DNA of 6,317 nt from Anaerolineae bacterium (GTDB taxonomy: Bacteria > Chloroflexota > Anaerolineae > B4-G1 > SLSP01): positions 2,254 to 8,570 of the forward strand of contig JAGPHL010000119.1 of assembly GCA_018055515.1 (NCBI GenBank), given 5' to 3'. Positions 1 through 5,389 of this stretch are shown here, piece after piece. The first letter of the stretch is position 1; every line of letters starts with the position of its first letter. The notes beneath the pieces are model-generated. The model did no database searches and was not told the origin of the DNA. It saw only the letters and a program-made list of their open reading frames with translations. The position numbers and the translations under genes are program-made.

Positions 1-536
1 CGCTGCTGCGGAATCCAGCGAGACAGTTGTTGCCCGCCTGCCACCCCCAACGCGGTCACGGCGGTCAACGCCAGGCTGCCGCCGATGAACACCAGCCAGG
101 GGGAAGGGCGCTTGCTCGCCAGCCCCAATACGGCGAGCTGCGTCTTATCGCCCAGCTCGGCTAAAAAGAGCAGGCTGAAAGTGGCGCCAAAAGCGCGCCA
201 ATCCCAATGCGGGCGGATCTCCTCACAGGTCAGCTCGGCCTCGCAGGTATCCCCGGCAGCCGTTTTGGCCGCTTCACGCCAGATCAGCAGGCCCATCACC
301 CCAAATGCTGCCGCCGCGAGGTAGCGGATCACCTCCATGGGGATGACCGCGCCGAGCAGACTGCCGCCGGCCGCGCCGAGCGCGGTCACGGCGGTGAGCG
401 CCAGGCTTCCCCCCAGGAACACGGCCCAGGGGCTGTGGAATTTGCATGTTTGAGTCACCACCGCCAACTGAGTTTTATCCCCCAGCTCGGCGATGAAGAT
501 CAGCCCAAAAGCCGAAAGCAGCGAGTCCCATTCCAT
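1..536 (-). CDS. GDT1/TMEM165-family (UPF0016) cation transporter, 3' end beyond window
   Basis: Predicted inner-membrane cation exchanger. Characterised members of the family move Mn2+ or Ca2+, often against H+. The 178 codons present show the family's two-repeat design. Each half begins with a hydrophobic helix ending in the signature E-L-G-D-K-T-Q (residues 17-23 and 127-133), and the acidic residues are expected to form the cation site. Helices are visible at about 6-30, 38-62, 68-88, 115-138 and 148-168, with a soluble linker at about 89-113 that holds C98 and C104. The last helix lies outside the window, so roughly 15-25 residues are missing against the usual length of about 190. ATG is chosen because GGAG sits 7 bases upstream; an in-frame GTG directly before it is the alternative. 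The start is 3 bp past the stop of the upstream thiol oxidoreductase gene, so the two are probably co-transcribed and translationally coupled. The family call is firm; the transported ion is not determined. Confidence 0.9.
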   Translation of the reverse strand, partial: MEWDSLLSAFGLIFIAELGDKTQLAVVTQTCKFHSPWAVFLGGSLALTAVTALGAAGGSLLGAVIPMEVIRYLAAAAFGVMGLLIWREAAKTAAGDTCEAELTCEEIRPHWDWRAFGATFSLLFLAELGDKTQLAVLGLASKRPSPWLVFIGGSLALTAVTALGVAGGQQLSRWIPQQ

Positions 537-539
537 CAC

Positions 540-1967
540 TTAACTCCGCACTCGCCGATTCCGGACTTGCCTGGACTGGGGGCGGCGGTTCGTGCGGCGC
601 TTTTTCGAGGGCCGCGCCTCCGAACCGATGTAAATGCCGTAGTGGGGGAGGATGACGCGGTGCGCCAGCAAAACCAGCCCGGCGACTCCAAAGGCAGCGG
701 CGAAGATCAACAACGACGTGCCCAGATTGTTCATCAAATTCGGGTTGATGAGCATGACGGCCGCCAGGGTGAGCATCAACGTGCCGCCGACCAGCTTCAG
801 AATGCGGCCGTGCTTTTCCTCTAACTTGCTGGATTTGAGCGTGAACACGGCGGCGAGGAAGATCCCCAATTCATCAATCTGGTAAATGACCATGTACAGG
901 AGCAACAAAAGCCCAAAGGTGAGGGCCGGGACGTTTTGCGCCGCGAGCAGATTAGTCCACAACACGGGGAATCCCGCCGTGCAGGCGAATTCCACCAGCG
1001 AAACCCCTGCCGACATCACGACCGTGGCCGTGATCATGCCCCACAGTGAATCGCCGGCATTCAGCACCCGGCGCATGTTTTTGTAGATGCCGGGCTTTTT
1101 CTCGTCGGAGATGGTGAATGAGAGACCCTCTTTGTACCAGAAGTAATCTTTGATATTCACGGCGGCGAAAAAGAGCGCGACGAGCGACACCACGACCTGA
1201 ATCCATTTCAGGAAGCTCACGAAGGAGAACAGGGTGAACAGCCCGGCGATGAAGAGCACATAGACCAGCGAGGTCACGGTCAGGAACACCAGGCCGATGA
1301 TGAGCACTTTCTTGCGCGAGCCGGTATGCAGGGCCAGGGCCAGCAGCACGGAGAGCACCCAGAGCGAGCAGGGATTGAAGCCATCTACGACGGCGATCAG
1401 CGCGGTGCTCACCGCCAGGGATTGGGTGGCCAGGTCAACTGTGCCAAGGATGGGCAGGGTGAGTGTCGTCTTGTTGTTCGCTGGTGCGGTTTCAGGGGAA
1501 GTGGAGGGGGTATCCGCTGTTTCTTCAATGCCGGGGATGACGCCGGCGCCGGCATCGCGGCAACCGTCAACGGCGCAGGTGGCCACATAGGCTTCAATGC
1601 TGGCGCCAATCTCAGCGGTATAGCCCGTCCAGTATTGTTGTCCGATAAATGTGGTGGGCACTCCTTGCGGCTCAAAGCCGAAAGCCGCCGCCATTTTCTT
1701 TAACAACTTTTGATTCTCGGCGTTGTACCAGACTTCGTAGTCGCGGATTTCAACCGCAGGATAGCGCTGCGCCAGCTCTTTCAGAAAGGGCTCCTCCTCA
1801 GCGCAGTGCGGGCACCCGTCGCCCCAGAAGAAATAAATGACAACCGGTCGCGCCTGTTGTGACACAGTGCGCGCCAGAGCGGCTTGCGCTGATGGAAACC
1901 ACAAGCTCGTCGCCAGCACCAGCAGCCAGGCGACGGCGCTGAGCAAGACTACACGTTTCTTCCCCAT
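540..1967 (-). CDS. Thioredoxin-domain / CcdA-like membrane thiol-disulfide oxidoreductase fusion
   Basis: A 475-residue membrane protein likely to pass reducing equivalents or disulfides across the membrane. Domains in order: signal or anchor helix (about 5-27); extracytoplasmic thioredoxin fold with active site C-P-H-C (52-55) and cis-proline in G-V-P-T (Pro104); a cysteine pair C131/C136; a Ser/Thr/Pro-rich linker (about 150-168); then a CcdA/DsbD-like helical domain with about seven helices (183-212, 220-244, 251-272, 307-335, 347-377, 391-407, 415-435). Cys200 in G-F-N-P-C and Cys329 in E-F-A-C-T-A-G-F-P are placed like the membrane redox pair of CcdA/DsbD. The tail (449-475) is very basic. 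I prefer ATG at 1967 because GGAGG lies 9 bases upstream and a promoter about 33 bases upstream; an in-frame TTG at 1988 would overlap the GGAGG. It precedes the GDT1-family gene by 3 bp. Membrane thiol oxidoreductase is well supported; the direction of electron flow and the partners are unknown. Confidence 0.88.
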   Translation of the reverse strand: MGKKRVVLLSAVAWLLVLATSLWFPSAQAALARTVSQQARPVVIYFFWGDGCPHCAEEEPFLKELAQRYPAVEIRDYEVWYNAENQKLLKKMAAAFGFEPQGVPTTFIGQQYWTGYTAEIGASIEAYVATCAVDGCRDAGAGVIPGIEETADTPSTSPETAPANNKTTLTLPILGTVDLATQSLAVSTALIAVVDGFNPCSLWVLSVLLALALHTGSRKKVLIIGLVFLTVTSLVYVLFIAGLFTLFSFVSFLKWIQVVVSLVALFFAAVNIKDYFWYKEGLSFTISDEKKPGIYKNMRRVLNAGDSLWGMITATVVMSAGVSLVEFACTAGFPVLWTNLLAAQNVPALTFGLLLLLYMVIYQIDELGIFLAAVFTLKSSKLEEKHGRILKLVGGTLMLTLAAVMLINPNLMNNLGTSLLIFAAAFGVAGLVLLAHRVILPHYGIYIGSEARPSKKRRTNRRPQSRQVRNRRVRS

Positions 1968-2006
1968 GAAGGTTTTCCTCCACCCCAAGCGATTCGGCAG
2001 CCCTTA

Positions 2007-2034
2007 AGAATAACACATTTTGGCAGTACGTAAA
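2007..2034 (-). promoter_or_regulatory. Sigma70-type extended -10 promoter for the thiol oxidoreductase / GDT1 operon
   Basis: Read on the minus strand: -35 TTTACG (2029-2034), 16-base spacer, -10 TATTCT (2007-2012), with TG one base before the -10 box (extended -10). The predicted transcript start near 2000 gives a leader of about 33 bases with GGAGG ahead of the ATG at 1967. Each hexamer matches the consensus at four of six positions. Confidence 0.6.
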
Positions 2035-2047
2035 GGATTCGCGGTCT

Positions 2048-2061
2048 GCCACGCATGTGGC
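2048..2061 (-). other. Perfect 5-bp inverted repeat upstream of the oxidoreductase promoter
   Basis: GCCAC, four-base loop, GTGGC. It lies between the stop of the lysozyme-like gene (2097) and the -35 box (2029-2034). There is no T-run on either side, so it is a poor intrinsic terminator. It could be an operator, a 3'-end hairpin or chance. Confidence 0.3.
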
Positions 2062-2096
2062 TTGCTTGGGCCGGGGTGTGGCTTTTGGGGCGGAGC

Positions 2097-3200
2097 TCAG
2101 GGGATCGAGAATACCAGCTCGCGCCAGTAATCCAGATTGACGTCTCCCGGCAGCTCCCAGCCGTTGAGGAGCAGCCAATCCAGGTGCACCAAAAAGTAGC
2201 GCATCACCCGCGCGTTATTGTCCTGCAGCAGGATGGTAGTCCAGTCGCCTCCCAGGGCGAAGTACTCATCCACCTCGCACGTGCCATTCTGGGCCAGCGA
2301 GAGCAGCATGTAGCGCTCCGTCAACGAGAGTGGCGCGGCGGGATCTTCGAGTTCAGTGATGCGTCGGTTGCCCAGGTCAATCTTGGCATACATGCCCCGC
2401 ACGGCGGTCTCCGGGTCGAAGGGGTCGGCCTCCCCCAGGCCCAGCCCCTCTATTTCTGTGGGGCGCAACTGCGCGATTCCGATAGACATGTTCTCCAGGC
2501 CGGGGAGTTCCAGGGCAGCTTTTTCCAACGTATCCGTTCCAAATATCCGCTCCACATCGCTGGCCTGTTCGGCAATGGCCGCTGCGACCAAAACCGGGGG
2601 GACATCCGGATAGGCGCGGCCTTCGGCCTGGATCAAGGCGGCGTTCGCCTGCACATCGGCTCGCCCGTGTAACAGGCGCAGCGCCGGCTTGTCTGCGTCT
2701 GTCGGCGCGGTCGCCACTTCCAGCAGCGGTTCACTGGCGGTGGTGATGAGCAGCTGATACCACTCATAGCGCTTGCGCCAGGCCGGTGTTTCGGCCTCTT
2801 GAGTTTGCCGCAGGGAAGTCAGATCTGCTGCGGAAGGCATCGTTTGTGCCAGGGCCTCCGCTTCTATGGCCTCGATATCGGCGCAGCCTTCCGGCAACCT
2901 GCAAGGCCATTCCCGCCGTTGGGGATAGGCGGCGCGGCGCGGTGTCTCGTCCGCAGCCGGCGGCGACTCCCGCGCCGTCGGCTGCGCCGCGGTCGTCAGA
3001 GTGGAAAGCAGGCGATCCGGCGCGGCTTGCGCTGCCGTTTTGTCCAGCCGTTTGAATGCGACGGCATCGGAAGCCTCAGGGGATTTTCTTGAGGCTTCCG
3101 ATAGGGCTCCCATCGTGCCGCTAGCGAGAATCACCAGCAGCAACACGAGCGCTGCTACGACAGGTTTCCCTGCTCGCCGCACGCTTGTGGTTATGTTCAT
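2097..3200 (-). CDS. Secreted or anchored protein with putative lysozyme/transglycosylase-like domain
   Basis: A 367-residue exported protein. The N-terminus has a basic patch (V-R-R-A-G-K) and a hydrophobic segment (about 13-28), i.e. a signal peptide or membrane anchor. It is followed by a low-complexity Ala/Pro/Arg-rich spacer to about residue 95 and a C-R-L-P-E-G-C pair (100 and 106). The second half resembles the lysozyme superfamily core: helix V-L-V-A-A-A-I-A-E (candidate catalytic Glu211), then S-I-G-I-A-Q-L-R-P-T (239-248), which fits the S-x-G-x-x-Q pattern of lytic transglycosylases, then D-P-E-T-A-V-R-G-M-Y (262-271), matching the helix that usually follows. If so, it acts on peptidoglycan outside the membrane. 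ATG at 3200 is preferred over in-frame TTG at 3212; the ribosome site GGAAG is only 3 bases away and weak. The last ~80 residues (Trp/Tyr/Leu-rich) match nothing I recognise. It appears to be a single-gene unit with its own TATAAT. The gene is secure; enzymatic function is tentative. Confidence 0.72.
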   Translation of the reverse strand: MNITTSVRRAGKPVVAALVLLLVILASGTMGALSEASRKSPEASDAVAFKRLDKTAAQAAPDRLLSTLTTAAQPTARESPPAADETPRRAAYPQRREWPCRLPEGCADIEAIEAEALAQTMPSAADLTSLRQTQEAETPAWRKRYEWYQLLITTASEPLLEVATAPTDADKPALRLLHGRADVQANAALIQAEGRAYPDVPPVLVAAAIAEQASDVERIFGTDTLEKAALELPGLENMSIGIAQLRPTEIEGLGLGEADPFDPETAVRGMYAKIDLGNRRITELEDPAAPLSLTERYMLLSLAQNGTCEVDEYFALGGDWTTILLQDNNARVMRYFLVHLDWLLLNGWELPGDVNLDYWRELVFSIP

Positions 3201-3213
3201 GAACTTCCACAAA

Positions 3214-3228
3214 CTGGCGTATCGCCAG
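3214..3228 (-). other. Hairpin in the 5' leader of the lysozyme-like gene (or weak terminator of the ABC-F gene)
   Basis: CTGGCG, ATA loop, CGCCAG: a perfect 6-bp stem, followed on the minus strand by TTTG only. It lies about 40 bases past the ABC-F stop and 14 bases before the start codon of the next gene. The short T-run makes it a weak terminator; it could also be an operator or a translational control hairpin. Confidence 0.35.
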
Positions 3229-3262
3229 CCCTTCTGATTTATGAGTACAACATTCCACGACC

Positions 3263-3268
3263 ATTATA
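3263..3268 (-). promoter_or_regulatory. Consensus -10 box (TATAAT) for the lysozyme-like gene
   Basis: A perfect TATAAT on the minus strand directly after the ABC-F stop codon, predicting a transcript start near 3256 and a leader of about 56 bases. No convincing -35 hexamer stands 16-18 bases upstream (inside the end of the ABC-F gene), so strength is uncertain. Confidence 0.45.
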
Positions 3269-4945
3269 CTACTTTCTGCCGGAGTTCGTTGCACCTGTCA
3301 GCGCCGTTTTCTCGGCGTAATAGGTGTAGTCGCCGGGGTATTCCCGCAGGGCACCCTCGTCCAGCTCGACGATGCGAGTGACCACCCGATTGAGGAAATA
3401 GCGGTCATGGGAAATCACCAGCACCGTCCCTTCGAATTCATCCAGCGCCTGCTCCAGGACCTCACAGGAGGGCAGATCCAAATTGTTCGTCGGCTCGTCG
3501 AGCAGCAGGAAGTTGGCGTCTGAAAGCATCAGTTTCGCCAGCTGCAGCCGACTGCGTTCGCCGCCGGAGAGCTGCTCTACGCGGTCGCGCACGCGCATGT
3601 AGGGGAACAGAAATCGGCGCAGGACGCTCACTGCGGCCTGTTCCGACATGGATTTGGCCTCCCAAAGCTCCTCGATCAGCGTGCGACGGGGGTCGAGGGT
3701 TTCGTGTTGTTGGGCGTAATAACCCAGCCGCACGCTTGGGCCGATGTGGATCACGCCCCGCGTCGGCGCTTCCTGCCCCAGAATGCAGCGCAATAGCACG
3801 CTTTTGCCGGCGCCATTTTCACCCAACAGGCCCACCCGTTCACCGTGCCAGATCAGCAGATTCAGGCCCAGCAGCACGAGGTTCTCGCCTCCATCGGCAG
3901 TGGGGAAGACTTTGTCCAAGCCGATAATCTCCAGCACCTTGTTGGAGCCGCGCCAGCCGTTGAGCTCCAGTCCCATCCGCTCGCGCTCGAACACCGGCTT
4001 TTCGATCTTGTCCATGCGCTCGAGCATTTTCTGGCGATGTCGCGCCTGCCGAATGTGACGCTCGTCTATGACGATGCTGGCCCAATACTCGAAACGGGCG
4101 ATGGCTGCCTCGATGCGCGCGATTTCCTTTTGCTGCGCCGCATATAATTGCTGTTGCCGCAACAACCGCAATTGTTTCTCGATCGCATACGCCGAGTAGT
4201 TGCCCACGTAGTCCACCAGCCGGTGCTCCTCGATCTCGCTGATGCGGCTCACCGTTTCGTCGAGCAGATAGCGGTCGTGCGACACAATCACGACGGCGCC
4301 GGGGAATTCCTGGATGAAGCGCTCCAGCCGGCGTTTGCCCGCCAGGTCGAGATGATTGTCGGGCTCATCCAGGAGCAGGAGGTTGCAGTCGAGCGCCAGC
4401 AGCCGGGCCAGTCCCACCATTTTCTGCTGTCCCCCGGAGAGCGCGCTGATCGGCAGAGCATCATCCGCCGCCTCGAAGCCCACAGCCTGCAGCGCCTGTT
4501 CGCAGCGACTGGCGTAACGGTAACCGTCCTGCTCCTCGAAGGCGGCTTGCGCGCGGGCATGCGCGGCCAGCACTCGTGCGAGGGCAGTCGCGTCGGTGTA
4601 GATTGCGGGATCCGCCATCTGCAGTTCCAGGCGTCGCATTTCCGCCTCGAGACGTTCCAGCGTCGTATTGGCGCTCAACACGGCTTCCCACGCCGTCTGT
4701 TTGGGGTCGAGCGCCGGTTCCTGCGCCAGATAGCCGATGCGCAGCTCGGCGTGCCGGAAAATGGCGCCCCGATCGGGTTGCAGCATCCCCGCGACGATGC
4801 GCAGCAGCGTGGACTTGCCTGCCCCGTTCGCGCCGACCAGCCCCACTTTCTGCCCGGCTTGAATTTCCCAGCTGACGCCGTCCAAGATGGGAAGGGCGCT
4901 ATACTGCAAGGCAATGTCATCCAGTTTGACGATAATCGTGCTCAT
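3269..4945 (-). CDS. ABC-F family ATPase (ribosome-acting translation factor / possible antibiotic resistance factor)
   Basis: A 558-residue cytoplasmic protein with two ABC ATPase domains on one chain and no membrane segments. ABC-F proteins bind the ribosomal E site and rescue stalled or drug-bound ribosomes. Domain 1: Walker A G-A-N-G-A-G-K-S-T (38-46), signature L-S-G-G-Q (169-173), Walker B with catalytic E194, switch H223. A charged coiled-coil linker (about 255-320) corresponds to the P-site tRNA interaction segment. Domain 2: Walker A G-E-N-G-A-G-K-S-V (375-383), signature L-S-G-G-E (459-463), Walker B with E484, switch H513. Oddities: the second Walker A ends in Val rather than Thr/Ser, and the first post-Walker B motif is D-E-P-D-N-H-L-D rather than D-E-P-T-N-H-L-D. 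ATG at 4945 is chosen because GAGGAG sits 6 bases upstream and homology begins there; an upstream in-frame start would run through the terminator hairpin. No promoter is visible between the terminator (5008-5037) and the start, so expression probably depends on read-through from the leader ORF. Family certain; subfamily and drug target not determinable here. Confidence 0.95.
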   Translation of the reverse strand: MSTIIVKLDDIALQYSALPILDGVSWEIQAGQKVGLVGANGAGKSTLLRIVAGMLQPDRGAIFRHAELRIGYLAQEPALDPKQTAWEAVLSANTTLERLEAEMRRLELQMADPAIYTDATALARVLAAHARAQAAFEEQDGYRYASRCEQALQAVGFEAADDALPISALSGGQQKMVGLARLLALDCNLLLLDEPDNHLDLAGKRRLERFIQEFPGAVVIVSHDRYLLDETVSRISEIEEHRLVDYVGNYSAYAIEKQLRLLRQQQLYAAQQKEIARIEAAIARFEYWASIVIDERHIRQARHRQKMLERMDKIEKPVFERERMGLELNGWRGSNKVLEIIGLDKVFPTADGGENLVLLGLNLLIWHGERVGLLGENGAGKSVLLRCILGQEAPTRGVIHIGPSVRLGYYAQQHETLDPRRTLIEELWEAKSMSEQAAVSVLRRFLFPYMRVRDRVEQLSGGERSRLQLAKLMLSDANFLLLDEPTNNLDLPSCEVLEQALDEFEGTVLVISHDRYFLNRVVTRIVELDEGALREYPGDYTYYAEKTALTGATNSGRK

Positions 4946-5007
4946 CCTGTGCTCCTCGAATGCCTGGCCGGCGCCGTCCACGGCAGACATTCCAGAACGC
5001 GAGCGAC

Positions 5008-5037
5008 AAAAAGGCCGTGGACTGCGCGCCCACGGCC
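5008..5037 (-). terminator. Intrinsic terminator between leader ORF and ABC-F gene (probable attenuator)
   Basis: On the minus strand, GGCCGTGG (5037-5030), a 9-base loop (5029-5021), CCACGGCC (5020-5013) and then TTTTT (5012-5008). It is a perfect, mostly G:C 8-bp stem with a T-run on the minus strand only. It starts about 30 bases past the stop of the 32-codon ORF and ends 62 bases before the ABC-F start. Its position in front of a gene with no promoter of its own suggests a regulated rather than a simple end-of-gene terminator. Confidence 0.85.
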
Positions 5038-5085
5038 AGGGAATATGACCCGTAACTTTACATAAAATCAAGGCTTGGGGCGCGC
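5024..5085 (-). promoter_or_regulatory. Candidate antiterminator pairing of the ABC-F attenuator
   Basis: Minus-strand GCGCGCCC (5085-5078), within the last codons of the leader ORF, is an exact complement of GGGCGCGC (5031-5024), which comprises two bases of the terminator 5' arm and six of its loop. After a 3x3 internal mismatch, GCC (5074-5072) also pairs with GGC (5037-5035), the outer terminator stem. This structure and the terminator cannot coexist. An upstream segment, GCTT (5129-5126) and GGGG (5122-5119), can pair with CCCC (5080-5077) and AAGC (5076-5073) as a competing 1:2 hairpin. Pairings were found by eye; no folding energies were computed. Confidence 0.6.
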
Positions 5086-5166
5086 GGAAACATCGTGCGT
5101 GCTCTCAAAAGAGACGACCCCCGGCAAGCTCACGACGCTTTGACCCCACAGAAAGGTGATGTCCAT
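5068..5166 (-). CDS. 32-residue leader peptide of the ABC-F gene (putative attenuator uORF)
   Basis: The peptide starts M-D-I-T-F-L-W-G-Q and ends S-A-R-P-K-P before a TGA stop. It has no signal peptide, membrane helix, Cys or amino-acid run, so it is unlikely to sense a single tRNA. Expression signals are unusually complete: TATAAT 22 bases upstream, a leader of about 15 bases, and GGAGG 6 bases from the ATG, with an intrinsic terminator about 30 bases after the stop. The final codons (Ala28-Arg29-Pro30) coincide with the antiterminator strand, so a ribosome at the stop codon would mask it. The next gene is an ABC-F ATPase, a class often controlled by short upstream ORFs. Inferred job: a cis-acting sensor of ribosome stalling. 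A longer in-frame ORF opening at 5463 exists but overlaps the flavin reductase gene and contains this promoter, so I reject it. I do not recognise the peptide; an independent small protein is the alternative. Confidence 0.68.
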   Translation of the reverse strand: MDITFLWGQSVVSLPGVVSFESTHDVSARPKP

Positions 5167-5187
5167 GGATTGCCTCCAAACAAGCCC

Positions 5188-5193
5188 ATTATA
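5188..5193 (-). promoter_or_regulatory. Extended -10 promoter (TGGTATAAT) of the leader ORF / ABC-F unit
   Basis: A perfect TATAAT preceded by TG-G, i.e. an extended -10 element, which can work with the poor -35 region found here. The predicted transcript start near 5181 leaves a leader of about 15 bases before the ATG at 5166. It is the only convincing promoter upstream of the ABC-F gene. Confidence 0.7.
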
Positions 5194-5389
5194 CCAGCAA
5201 TTGCATAAACGGCCACGGGCGTGAAAATCGCCTCGCCCTGGAATGGGTTCCGGGACGGCTATGCCGGGCCGGCTAAAGCGGGCCGCCCAAACAACGCGCT
5301 TGAGCCTGGCTGCCGGCGTCAGGCCGGGGATTTCATCCCAGCCGCTGCGCCGCCTCTTATTTCCCTTTGGCGTGCGTTGGGAACCGGAA
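5194..5389 (-). other. Gene-free, G+C-rich structured spacer
   Basis: This lies between the flavin reductase stop and the leader-ORF promoter. I see no credible coding sequence. It holds several small inverted repeats, including GGGAT-GAA-ATCCC (5327-5339) and CCGGC-CTGAC-GCCGG just beyond it, plus a palindromic GCCGGCCCGGC near 5270. None is followed by a T-run on the minus strand. They may end or protect the flavin reductase transcript, or simply reflect base composition. Confidence 0.4.

Noticed and set aside
207..824. 205-codon plus-strand ORF across the GDT1 and oxidoreductase genes
   Set aside because: It spans two well-supported minus-strand genes and its product looks like frame-shadow composition.
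1968..1988. TTG start giving a 482-residue oxidoreductase
   Set aside because: The GGAGG site lies inside this extension and is well spaced for the ATG at 1967, which also fits the promoter.
2055..2672. 205-codon plus-strand ORF opposite the lysozyme-like gene
   Set aside because: The antisense product has no recognisable domain, while the minus-strand frame has a signal peptide and a domain pattern.
4148..5065. 305-codon plus-strand ORF opposite the ABC-F gene
   Set aside because: It is antisense to a certain ABC-F coding sequence; its length reflects G+C-rich codon structure.
4946..5071. 42-residue N-terminal extension of the ABC-F protein
   Set aside because: It would be translated through the intrinsic terminator, and homology starts at the ATG at 4945, which has GAGGAG at ideal spacing.
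5260..5345. Inverted repeats as an intrinsic terminator or repeat element
   Set aside because: There is no T-run after any of the stems on the minus strand, and no second copy occurs in the window.
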